Positions 1 to 6,279 are shown, numbered from the stretch's first letter. The stretch is DNA of 6,393 nt from Candidatus Dormiibacterota bacterium (GCA_003164475.1 PLTL01000205.1:1-6393); one strand, 5' to 3'. The notes: generated by a model not told the origin, from the letters alone. Translations and numbers: made by a program.

Positions 1-536
1 CCAAGGCTGAGTCGATAGCAGTCGAGACGATCGGCTTGGGTGCGGCTCCTGGCGAATCTGGAGCGGTGTCGGGTGACGCGGTCATCGCGTCCGCGTTGGC
101 CTCTGGGGACTGCTACTGCATCGCCGTAGTCCCCCAGTACCGGGATATCCCCCTAAAGGACACGAGCTGGTGGCGCCAGAACAACGATCCCCTCTACCCG
201 CTCCAGACGCGCATCGAGAAAACCCCACCTGGACGAGTGACTGGGAGCGTGTTCACATTTCGAGCCTTTGCCAAGGGCCGCAGTCGTGCGTCCCTGACAG
301 TGTTCGCGGCGGGGGAGGATGCCCACGAGCTAGCAGAGGGCATAGTGGCGCAGTACCAGGCGGTCGGTGCGACGAGCCGAGTGCCGATTCTCCAACGCCG
401 AGCTCTGAGACGGGCGTTGGCCGGCCAGATTCGCAGGCCCGCGTTCACGGTGACCCAGGGCTCTCTTGAGGTCTACTGGCACCCGCCACTGACCCAGGAC
501 CCACGGCGAGCCGAGACCGCAACGTTGCTGCTTTAG
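1..536 (+). CDS. N-terminal part of a split conjugative coupling protein (5' end outside window)
   Basis: The reading frame is open from the first complete codon (position 3) to the TAG at 534-536, about 177 codons, so the gene most likely begins upstream; an in-frame TTG at 36 has no convincing ribosome binding site. Seen: a soluble alpha/beta-looking sequence with a stretch GRVTGSVFTFRAFA and, near its end, the motif EVYWHPP. In actinobacterial HerA/TraG-like conjugation ATPases a comparable beta-rich N-terminal domain ends in a similar W/Y-H-P-P motif shortly before the ATPase core starts with a VLGR-type motif. Here the protein stops soon after HPP and the next gene resumes with LVLGR, so I infer it is the detached N-terminal domain of the coupling ATPase. 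The stop is 7 bases before the next ATG and overlaps its ribosome binding site, suggesting coupled translation. The family call rests on remembered similarity only. Confidence 0.6.
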   Translation, partial: KAESIAVETIGLGAAPGESGAVSGDAVIASALASGDCYCIAVVPQYRDIPLKDTSWWRQNNDPLYPLQTRIEKTPPGRVTGSVFTFRAFAKGRSRASLTVFAAGEDAHELAEGIVAQYQAVGATSRVPILQRRALRRALAGQIRRPAFTVTQGSLEVYWHPPLTQDPRRAETATLLL

Positions 537-543
537 GAAGAGC

Positions 544-2418
544 ATGAACAGCAGCAGTTCCGATCTTGGCCTGAACAAGCTCGTTCTGGGCCGCAGGGTC
601 CATGACGAGAAGAAGACAGAGGTGGCCATCGCGGGCCAGCACCGGCCTCGTGGAACCCTCCTAGTGGGTCAGGCCGGTCTTGGGAAGTCGAACCTCATCG
701 TGGAGAGCTTTCTCCAGGACGCTGAGGCCGGCCACCGGGGAGTGTTCGTGGACCCGCACGACAGCACGGCCGAGATTCTGCGGCGGATCCCTGCTCACCG
801 ACGCCAGGACGTCGTGCTGGTGTCTCTCGTCCAAGAGGGCGTGCCCATCTGGCCGCTGATGAATGTCGCCCATAGGCCGGACGAGATCCTGGTGGTGGCT
901 GACCACCTGATCGACGCCTGGCGGGCCCTATCGGGTGAGCAGTCGATCGGTCCCCGGGCCGACTCGATCATCAAGCACGCTCTTCTCCTCGTGGCTGGAC
1001 ACAGCGACGAGTTGCTCACCCCTCTTGAGCTGCAAACGGTCCTAGCAGACCAGGCATACCAGGTCGCCTTGATGGATCGAGCTCATGACCGACCAGACTA
1101 CTTCCCTCTGCACCTCTTCTGGAATCAAGTAGTTCCCGGCCTTGGTGCTGCCCGCTGGCAGGAGTGGTCGCAGTCCACCCAGAACAAGCTCGCTCCGTTG
1201 CTCCTCCATCCATGGCTGCGGCGCGCGACGGCGGGCATCGCGCCCATCACCGCTGGGGATCTTCATGTCTCAGGGCCCGAGATCCTGGATGACAAGAACC
1301 TTCTGCGAGTGATGTGGGTCCGTGATGGGGTGGTGATCGCTACGGTCAGGGAAGTTGACGGACAGATGACCACTTACACCGTTCGAGTAGGGAACTCGTT
1401 GGAGAAGTGGCTCATCGAGGGGGTATCGGCGTCCAGCGGAAAGGTCCGATCTCAGAAGTTCCCCCAAGGGCGGCCGGCAGTTTCTCCGATGCCGTTCCCC
1501 GACACACGTGATCCCGCCTTGATGAGGCCGGACGATCTGGAGCTGGCTCAGTACGGCGATCACTTGGCCCAGTACGTGGCCCGTCGTCGTCGCCGGCGTG
1601 GCTGGACCAGGCGGGTTGAGTACGACTTCATGGAACGGGGCGTGGAAGTGAACGAGGCCATCGACATCGGGGACCTGCTCGACGATCGAAAGCTGGTCCT
1701 GGTGGAGATCCCCGAGACCTATGGGAGTTCAGTCACCGAGACCATCGGGACGTTCGTTCTGCTGGCCGCGGTCCTGAGCGGCATCCGGGCTTTGGCCCTG
1801 CCCCCTGAGCGCCGAGTCCCCGTCTCCATCTACATCGACGAGGCAGAGCAGTTCATGAGCAAGTCGATGGATGTGGCCTTAGCCCAGCTTCGGAAGGCTG
1901 GGGTGGCCCTGACCCTCTCGATCCAGCGACTCGGCCAGTTGGGGGCCCAGCACGCAGGCCTGCGCCGGGCCATCGTGGACACGGTAGGGACCCTGATCGC
2001 TCTGGGCCCTGGCCTTGGTGAGATCCCAGAGATGGCTGAACTCCTTGGAGTTGACCCGGATGACCTTCGAGGGCTGGAGCGGGGAGAAGGGCTGGTGAGT
2101 GGACTCACCGATAACTGGGCCCGGGAGAAGCCAGTTCGCTTCCACTTCGACAGGATGCGCCCCATCGGAGAGGACCACAGCATTGCCCTCAGAGAGGCAA
2201 GCGCGGCACGGTACACACAGACCGTGGAGCAAGCCGAGACAGGCTATGCGGCGCGGCAGTCTCAGATCCAGCACGTCATGGGCATCGGGGAAGTGAAGGT
2301 CAAGGAACAGGCTGAGGAGAAGCGGGCCAAGAGGCGCACGCCCAAGCCTTCGTCGGGGCCGAGTGACTTCCCCGAGGGTCCGCCCCCGGAAGACGAGCCG
2401 GCCGAGCCGCAGTGGTAG
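544..2418 (+). CDS. HerA/TraG-type conjugative coupling ATPase (type IV secretion DNA-transfer family)
   Basis: This 624-aa protein is a likely DNA-pumping ATPase that would act as a membrane-associated hexamer, feeding DNA to a transfer apparatus. Seen: LVLGR at 13-17; Walker A GQAGLGKS at 42-49; strand GVFVDPHD at 66-73, typical of the family's VVDPHGD/VIDPKGD block; a block around 185-231 (FWNQ..., NKLAPLL, LRRATAG) matching the family's NKL...LR.ILGQ region; IDIGDLLDDRKLVLVEIP from 373; Walker B IYIDEAEQF with D432/E433; and SIQRLGQL from 459, matching the AHQ..QL block. The tail after about 590 is charged and proline-rich. The start is ATG 544, with AGGA at 535-538 overlapping the previous stop. 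Odd points: the usual N-terminal domain is encoded separately upstream, and about 140 residues (232-372, including six arginines at 347-352) are inserted where relatives have a short link. No transmembrane segment is evident. It could also serve a non-conjugative HerA-like role. Confidence 0.88.
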   Translation: MNSSSSDLGLNKLVLGRRVHDEKKTEVAIAGQHRPRGTLLVGQAGLGKSNLIVESFLQDAEAGHRGVFVDPHDSTAEILRRIPAHRRQDVVLVSLVQEGVPIWPLMNVAHRPDEILVVADHLIDAWRALSGEQSIGPRADSIIKHALLLVAGHSDELLTPLELQTVLADQAYQVALMDRAHDRPDYFPLHLFWNQVVPGLGAARWQEWSQSTQNKLAPLLLHPWLRRATAGIAPITAGDLHVSGPEILDDKNLLRVMWVRDGVVIATVREVDGQMTTYTVRVGNSLEKWLIEGVSASSGKVRSQKFPQGRPAVSPMPFPDTRDPALMRPDDLELAQYGDHLAQYVARRRRRRGWTRRVEYDFMERGVEVNEAIDIGDLLDDRKLVLVEIPETYGSSVTETIGTFVLLAAVLSGIRALALPPERRVPVSIYIDEAEQFMSKSMDVALAQLRKAGVALTLSIQRLGQLGAQHAGLRRAIVDTVGTLIALGPGLGEIPEMAELLGVDPDDLRGLERGEGLVSGLTDNWAREKPVRFHFDRMRPIGEDHSIALREASAARYTQTVEQAETGYAARQSQIQHVMGIGEVKVKEQAEEKRAKRRTPKPSSGPSDFPEGPPPEDEPAEPQW

Positions 2419-2443
2419 GGAGTGGTGATCTAGCCCCCCTCCT

Positions 2444-2454
2444 TAGGCTACACT
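2444..2454 (+). promoter_or_regulatory. Possible -10 region for the response regulator operon
   Basis: The 68-base gap before the response regulator contains TAGGCT (2444-2449) overlapping TACACT (2449-2454). Both fit the TANNNT pattern of actinobacterial -10 elements. No good TTGAC-like -35 sits at the right distance; GTGATC at 2425-2430 is the nearest candidate, 18 bases before TACACT. A start near 2460 would give a leader of roughly 25 bases. The two-component pair may therefore have its own promoter as well as read-through from the ATPase gene. Confidence 0.3.
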
Positions 2455-2486
2455 CGGAGTAAGGCACAGCGAACTAGGGATTGATC

Positions 2487-3143
2487 GTGAGAGCCATACC
2501 TGAAGCACTCGTCCTTGAGGACGACCCGACCCAACTGGCCGAGATTGCGGAGGCCGTCTCCGAACTCGGCTACGACATAGTGACTGCACGGTCAGCAGTT
2601 GACGCTCGCCGGCGGCTAGAGCAGAGGGGAGCCCAGGTCCTGCCGACCATTGGGATCGTGGACTGGAACATGGACATGAGCCCCGATCAGTCCGTGGGCA
2701 TCCCCGACTTTCTGCGTTGGCTTCGCCGCTTTGCGCCGTCGTGCACGGTGATCGTCTACACGGTTCGCGCCGACCTTCTGCCTGTGCATACCAAGGTGCG
2801 CGATGCCGACCCGTGGGCCTATCTCCAGGACAAACGTGACGGTGTCGACTCGCTTACCAGTCGCCTGCGGACCATGATCTCGGTCCGAATTGAGGACTTG
2901 GTGCTTGAAGGTTCGCAAGTTCACTCCGCTACCACGGGCAAGTCGTTCACTCACCACGTCGCCATGAACCTGTTGCTCCACTACCCCGAACCACTCGATC
3001 TGCGGCGCAGCGTCTCGTCAGTTCGTGCCGCCTATCGCTTCAAGTTGTGGCTGGCAGAACAGCACTCGCCGCTGGACATCGAGGTGGTTCACAAGCACTT
3101 CCGCCTTGTCGAGCGCAGGGAATATCAGGCAGCGGCTTCATGA
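2487..3143 (+). CDS. Response regulator with receiver domain and unclear C-terminal domain
   Basis: This 218-aa protein would receive a phosphoryl group and change its output domain. Seen, numbered from GTG 2487: acidic pocket E11-D12-D13, phospho-acceptor D59 in IVDWNMD, switch T92 in VIVYT and conserved lysine K116 in LQDKRD, so all receiver catalytic residues are present. The domain ends near residue 130. The C-terminal ~85 residues could be a degenerate OmpR-type winged helix: VSSVRAAYRFKLWL could be the recognition helix and DIEVVHKHFRLVE resembles the closing hairpin that usually reads IETVRGVGYRL. That is inference. GTG 2487 is preferred over TTG 2481 because AGGGA (2476-2480) is six bases upstream of it but abuts the TTG. 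Its stop overlaps the next start (ATGA), so it is translationally coupled to the kinase-like gene. Targets are unknown; the repeat array to the right is one possible target. Confidence 0.85.
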   Translation: MRAIPEALVLEDDPTQLAEIAEAVSELGYDIVTARSAVDARRRLEQRGAQVLPTIGIVDWNMDMSPDQSVGIPDFLRWLRRFAPSCTVIVYTVRADLLPVHTKVRDADPWAYLQDKRDGVDSLTSRLRTMISVRIEDLVLEGSQVHSATTGKSFTHHVAMNLLLHYPEPLDLRRSVSSVRAAYRFKLWLAEQHSPLDIEVVHKHFRLVERREYQAAAS

Positions 3144-4564
3144 GGCTGACCCCTCCTATTGTGGCGTCTCTGCCGCTCGCCGCCGCGGTGATCGGGCCTG
3201 ACAACGGAATCCTTGCCCAGACCCCTGAATGGACTGGGCCGGGGCTCGGTACCGTTGCCTACGGTGCCGGGTCCAGCGCGCTCCTAGTGACTCCGCTTGA
3301 TCAGGACGGTCAGGTGACCCTCCTGGTGGACGAGTTGCTCATGGCCATGCGCCGGGCGTCGGACACAGTCGCCGCGGAGTTCCGGGCCCGGCTCACAGTG
3401 GTCGCAGCCGCTCTTGAGGTGATCGTGGGCCGCCGGCCATCCGGTAGCGGCACCGTGGGGGAGGCCCTGGCACTAACAAGCGCCCTCTCTCCATTCCACC
3501 CAGATACTCAGCTCTCGATCACTCGCCATGGGGTGTCTGCGGAGGCTCCAATCTCGAGCCCCGCAGCGGTGGCGATGGCCTTGCATCAGCTGGTTCGCAA
3601 TGCGTCCGGCCACGATCGCGCCTCGAACGTGATGCTGACTGTCTCCAGCGTGGGCCCCAGTGCTCTCACCTTTGAGATGAATTGGACATCGCGGGTTCCC
3701 GGTGTTCCCAGCTCGGTTCGGACGTCCCGGGTCCTATCGCGGCGGGTGGCAGGGTCTGACGCTCTTGGGCGGGTCCGGCACCAGGGCTGGGGACTTGGGT
3801 ATGTATCAGTAGCCGCCGATGCTCTGAGCGCCGTTAGGACCGGGCCTATGCTCGGTGAGGACGGTGTGATGCGGGTCACCCTGGACTTCGGCGTGCCGCG
3901 GTTGATGCTCCCTATCGCATGCGTCGAGGGGTGCAAGATCGAGGAAACCACTCCGGGCTGGGACAGCGAGGAGCTTCGCTGCCCAACTCAAGGATCCCCG
4001 ACCACCGTGGAACTCGATCGAGTGGTCAGGGACTCCGAGGCCGCAAGGGGACAGATCGTGGCCCACGGAGCCTGGCTGGCCAGGACCACCGGATCAAAGA
4101 CCTGGATTGCGCTCCCTCCAGACGGGATGAAGGAGCGAGCCCGCGATCTCATGGTCGGGTGCAGCCACGAGAGGGCCACGTGGAACGTCGCTGAGCCTGT
4201 GAGCACCATTGTGAATGCCCTCTTGGTTCTGGTCTCGCTCGCCGCTGGCCAGCCGGCGGAGGAGTGGCTGGTCCTTCCGACCTCGTGGCCCCGGCACTTC
4301 AGCAAGGCAGCGGAGGCTCTTGGCCTGACAGCCACAGCTCCGCCGATCGACGGGCCCGCTTTGGATCCGACCGCAGTGGCTTACCTGATGTGGCGGTACG
4401 GCTCGGGATGGAGTAAGCGCGACGGCCTCTTGACCATGAGGGTCAAGGACGAGTTCGCCGCAGATCCGGTCCTGGCAGTTTTGGGTGCCCGCGACGGCGA
4501 ACTGGTGGTCGAGGCCTCGCCCGCGCTACTGACTGGTGACGTCGCCAGCGCCGCGGCCAGCTAG
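3140..4564 (+). CDS. Histidine-kinase-like protein lacking the phospho-acceptor histidine
   Basis: This 474-aa protein starts at ATG 3140, overlapping the response regulator stop as ATGA; a longer in-frame start at 3047 lies deep inside that gene and is not favoured. Seen: residues 14-60 are PAS-like in feel (AAVIGPDNGILAQT); a helical segment at 62-95 matches a dimerisation/phosphotransfer helix, with AAEFRARLT (78-86) aligning to the usual SHELRTPLT, so alanine 79 replaces the histidine. The N-box is LHQLVRNASGH with N154, and the G-box is GWGLG at 216-220; no DxGxG box is obvious. Residues about 253-474 match nothing I recognise and include cysteines at 261, 265, 281 and 341. No transmembrane segment is evident, so it is probably cytosolic. 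I infer a pseudokinase or an ATP-binding regulator working with the neighbouring response regulator. Autophosphorylation by the usual chemistry looks unlikely. Confidence 0.75.
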   Translation: MRLTPPIVASLPLAAAVIGPDNGILAQTPEWTGPGLGTVAYGAGSSALLVTPLDQDGQVTLLVDELLMAMRRASDTVAAEFRARLTVVAAALEVIVGRRPSGSGTVGEALALTSALSPFHPDTQLSITRHGVSAEAPISSPAAVAMALHQLVRNASGHDRASNVMLTVSSVGPSALTFEMNWTSRVPGVPSSVRTSRVLSRRVAGSDALGRVRHQGWGLGYVSVAADALSAVRTGPMLGEDGVMRVTLDFGVPRLMLPIACVEGCKIEETTPGWDSEELRCPTQGSPTTVELDRVVRDSEAARGQIVAHGAWLARTTGSKTWIALPPDGMKERARDLMVGCSHERATWNVAEPVSTIVNALLVLVSLAAGQPAEEWLVLPTSWPRHFSKAAEALGLTATAPPIDGPALDPTAVAYLMWRYGSGWSKRDGLLTMRVKDEFAADPVLAVLGARDGELVVEASPALLTGDVASAAAS

Positions 4565-5281
4565 CGGTCCCCTCAGGGAACGACTCTGCGCGTACCCGAG
4601 GACAGGGCTGGTACCGATGGCTCTCGCCGCCCCGAGCTCCACAGCTTCGGGGGTGAGCACGTCGGAGGCATTGCGACGTCGCCCGACTGAGCTGGGAGTG
4701 ATGAGCCTTCCGACTCGGCCGACCATGGTGGCCACCAGGATCACAGCGATCGCCAGAGGTCCCATGGAGAGCGCCGACCAGGTGGGCGGGTGAGTTCGGT
4801 TCAGCATCTGGCCCCCGTGGATCAGCAGCAGGACAGCGAGGACGCCGAGAGCGCTGGCGACTGGGCCAGTGATGGCGACCAGCGGGTAGACCCCAAGACC
4901 CCTGGGTTCTGAACGGGGCCAGGGGAAGAAGGCCATCGACAGGGACCGGGCCAGAACGAGTACCAAGATCAGCAGCGGCAAAACCAGCTCACTGCCAGAC
5001 ACCAGCGCCAGCACGGCGACAGCGCCGGCGACTGAGGCAAAGACAGACCCAATCCCTACGAATGGGTAGTGGTAGTGCGGAGCCAGCCAATCTCTGAGAT
5101 GGTGTCCGGTCTGGCCTGGGCTGCGCTCGTTCCATACCGCACGGGCCCATGGCAGGATAGAGGCGATGGCAATTACTAGGCCAACTATCCAGAAGGTCAG
5201 GGCCAGAAGGACGAAGGCGACGAGAAGGCCGATGATGATGGCAAAGCCCTCGCCGCCGCCAGTAGCGTTGCGCGCTCTCAT
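4526..5281 (-). CDS. Multi-pass membrane protein of unknown function
   Basis: This 251-aa protein reads leftwards from ATG 5279-5281 to the TAG complement at 4526-4528. I do not recognise a family. Seen: hydrophobic segments at about 13-43 (long enough for a tight pair), 74-95, 99-118, 131-154 and 170-190, giving five or six membrane passes; a loop at 44-72 rich in W, H and R (HHLRDWLAPHYHYP); and a soluble, basic C-terminal tail of about 55 residues. The ribosome binding site is weak (TTGGAA, a few bases before the ATG). Its 3' end overlaps the kinase-like gene by 39 bases tail to tail. It reads away from the repeat array, so the array could also carry its promoter. Possible roles are a membrane partner of the transfer ATPase or a sensor or effector of the signalling pair; neither is shown by sequence. 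Confidence 0.72.
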   Translation of the reverse strand: MRARNATGGGEGFAIIIGLLVAFVLLALTFWIVGLVIAIASILPWARAVWNERSPGQTGHHLRDWLAPHYHYPFVGIGSVFASVAGAVAVLALVSGSELVLPLLILVLVLARSLSMAFFPWPRSEPRGLGVYPLVAITGPVASALGVLAVLLLIHGGQMLNRTHPPTWSALSMGPLAIAVILVATMVGRVGRLITPSSVGRRRNASDVLTPEAVELGAARAIGTSPVLGYAQSRSLRGPLAGRGAGDVTSQ

Positions 5282-5340
5282 GGTTCCAAGCTAACACCGG
5301 ATTTCCCTTGTTCGGGGCATGGTCAGCTAGAGGGCTCTAG

Positions 5341-5372
5341 AGATCCCTATTTATGATCTATCAAAGAACTAC
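5341..5372. other. AT-rich stretch beside the iteron array (candidate DNA-unwinding element)
   Basis: These 32 bases contain only 10 G/C, in clear contrast to the GC-rich surroundings, and end 25 bases before the first 22-base iteron. In iteron plasmids an AT-rich unwinding element commonly flanks the iterons. Just to its left, AGGG-CTCTAGAG-AT-CCCT (5331-5348) forms an imperfect palindrome. The stretch could instead be promoter DNA for the leftward membrane protein gene; no convincing -35/-10 pair was found. Confidence 0.4.
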
Positions 5373-5397
5373 AGGGGTCCCAACGAACTCGAACTGG

Positions 5398-5507
5398 CTA
5401 CTTGGGATGCCCCGGAGAGCGACTCCAGATGCCCCATTTAGCTACTCCGGCAGCCCCGGCAATCGCCAGCAGATGCCCCACCTGGCCACCCCGAGTGCCC
5501 CACCTAC
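5398..5507 (+). repeat. Five tandem 22-base iterons
   Basis: Units begin at exactly 22-base steps: 5398, 5420, 5442, 5464 and 5486. Each follows CTAC-N5-ATGCCCC-N6 with variations. The left half reads CTAC, CGAC, CTAC, CGCC, CCAC; the right half reads ATGCCCC, ATGCCCC, CAGCCCC, ATGCCCC, GTGCCCC. The third unit would be missed by searching for the right half alone, but its CTAC falls exactly in register. A 22-base period is two helical turns, so all units face the same side of the DNA, as in plasmid iterons bound by a replication initiator. A sixth copy starts at 5504, sharing the last four bases of this block. Confidence 0.75.
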
Positions 5508-5615
5508 CTCCAATGCCCCACCCGGTAGCTCTGGGTTGATCTCATGCGGCTGAACTTCTACCTACTATGCCCCACCCACTCTAGATGAAGCTCCAGCTAC
5601 CTCCAATGCCCCACC
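5504..5615 (+). repeat. Three dispersed direct copies of the iteron motif
   Basis: Copies of CTAC-N5-ATGCCCCACC lie at 5504-5522, 5558-5576 and 5597-5615. The first and third are identical over 20 bases (5504-5523 and 5597-5616), including the N5 spacer CTCCA; the middle one has spacer CTACT. Spacing is no longer 22 bases (54 and 39). Orientation is the same as the tandem block. Confidence 0.75.
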
Positions 5616-5706
5616 CCAGGCTTCCGGCGCTAAGGGCTCACACGGGGCTCGTGAGATCGCTAAATGGGTCCGTCGAACTCACTCAGGGCCGAGCGTGAAG
5701 TCCAGA

Positions 5707-5992
5707 CTACGTCCCATGCCCCACCCAGGGGAGAGCTGTCCCAACGTGAGCACAGGGCTCCTCGAAGTCCCAGCTACGGTTTATGCCCCACCTTCCAGTT
5801 CGGCCTGCCGTGGTGGCGCGGCCCTGGCTGGCAAGGCCTACGGCTTATGTCCAGGTCCGGTTGCCGACGGGTCGCTGAAGTCGACTGGCCTCGGTCGGCG
5901 GCTCCTGCGGCTGTCTATTCCTACGTCTAATGCCCCACCCTTGATCTCGAGCGGGAGCCCTAAGCTCGGGTTTCTACCTCGGATGCCCCACC
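5707..5992 (+). repeat. Five dispersed direct copies of the iteron motif
   Basis: Copies lie at 5707-5725 (spacer GTCCC), 5774-5792 (GGTTT), 5838-5856 (GGCTT, right half degraded to ATGTCCAGG), 5921-5939 (GTCTA) and 5974-5992 (CTCGG). CTAC and ATG are always nine bases apart, start to start, while the five bases between vary. That is the mark of a two-part protein-binding site, not of simple sequence duplication. The copies at 5774 and 5974 share a further TCCAGTTCG downstream. The one at 5921 is repeated inverted near 6213. Confidence 0.75.
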
Positions 5993-6087
5993 TCCAGTTC
6001 GAGCCAGATGGACCTTGACCTGGAGCGCGGCTTGAGCGGCCACTGACGTCGCTCCAACTCGCGCAGGGTGTCACCGGCCGGCCCTAC

Positions 6088-6138
6088 CTACCTCCCATGC
6101 CCCACCTGCGTAGGACTGGAGTGGGGCATTACCCGTAG
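6088..6138. repeat. Head-to-head pair of iteron motifs
   Basis: A direct copy at 6088-6106 (spacer CTCCC) faces an inverted copy at 6120-6138 (spacer GGGTA read on the minus strand). ATGCCCCAC (6097-6105) and GTGGGGCAT (6121-6129) form a perfect 9-base inverted repeat with 15 bases between, and CTAC (6088-6091) mirrors GTAG (6135-6138). Orientation switches here from the long direct series to inverted copies. The pair could be an operator or could extrude as a hairpin. Confidence 0.7.
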
Positions 6139-6182
6139 GAAGATACGGGTCCAGTTGACCCGACTGGGGAAGTGGTCCCAGT
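6131..6182. other. Cluster of short inverted repeats
   Basis: Three perfect short inverted repeats follow one another: ACCCGTA/TACGGGT (6131-6137 with 6144-6150, loop 6), GGGTC/GACCC (6147-6151 with 6157-6161, loop 5) and ACTGGG/CCCAGT (6163-6168 with 6177-6182, loop 8). The first two overlap by four bases and exclude each other. No T-run follows, so this is not a standard intrinsic terminator. It may be single-strand structure in an origin or transfer origin, or a protein-binding palindrome. Confidence 0.45.
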
Positions 6183-6207
6183 GAGGTTCCGTGGAGTGGC
6201 GATCTTG

Positions 6208-6241
6208 CAGCGGGTGGGGCATTAGACGTAGGAACCCGCTG
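6208..6241 (-). repeat. Inverted iteron copy inside an 8-base inverted repeat
   Basis: The minus strand of 6213-6231 reads CTAC-GTCTA-ATGCCCCACC. Bases 6212-6234 are the exact reverse complement of 5918-5940, 23 bases, about 270 bases apart. The copy is framed by CAGCGGGT (6208-6215) and ACCCGCTG (6234-6241), a perfect 8-base inverted repeat that overlaps the end of the motif. It lies 10 bases before a promoter-like -35. Confidence 0.65.
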
Positions 6242-6242
6242 G

Positions 6243-6268
6243 GGAGCCGCTTGCACGCCGGAGCCGCT
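6243..6268 (+). repeat. Two 9-base direct repeats across a promoter spacer
   Basis: GGAGCCGCT occurs at 6243-6251 and 6260-6268, 17 bases start to start. The second copy lies between the candidate -35 and -10 elements and the first touches the -35, so the pair could be an operator. Such a short pair could also arise by chance. Confidence 0.3.
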
Positions 6269-6279
6269 ATTGGTAGCCT
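6251..6279 (+). promoter_or_regulatory. Candidate promoter reading rightward
   Basis: TTGCAC (6251-6256) and TAGCCT (6274-6279) are separated by 17 bases. The -10 keeps T, A and final T; the -35 keeps TTG. It follows the inverted iteron copy at 6213-6231 and would transcribe toward the ATG at 6360 with a leader of roughly 75 bases. If the downstream gene is a replication initiator, the upstream inverted copy would be a natural site for self-repression. Confidence 0.4.

Noticed and set aside
1830..2274. Long minus-strand open frames opposite the ATPase gene.
   Set aside because: They are shadows of a GC-rich coding sequence whose plus-strand product has clear Walker A and B motifs.
3047..3139. 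Longer start for the kinase-like gene.
   Set aside because: It would overlap the response regulator by nearly 100 bases; the ATG at 3140 overlapping the stop codon is the usual coupled arrangement.
5314..5330. GGGGCAT followed by GTCAGCTAG near the membrane protein start, resembling an inverted motif copy.
   Set aside because: The spacing is off by one and the CTAC half is CTAG; it may be a relic but is not counted.
5398..6231. Repeat array considered as a CRISPR array or integron attC series.
   Set aside because: Repeats are only about 19 bases with a variable core, spacing ranges from 18 to over 100 bases, both orientations occur, no attC-type core sites are seen and no cas or integrase gene is visible.
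5353..6256. Several short open frames within the repeat region, some with repeated MPH or NAPP peptides.
   Set aside because: The repeated peptides simply come from the ATGCCCCACC motif read in different frames; the frames overlap on both strands, lack ribosome binding sites and resemble no protein.
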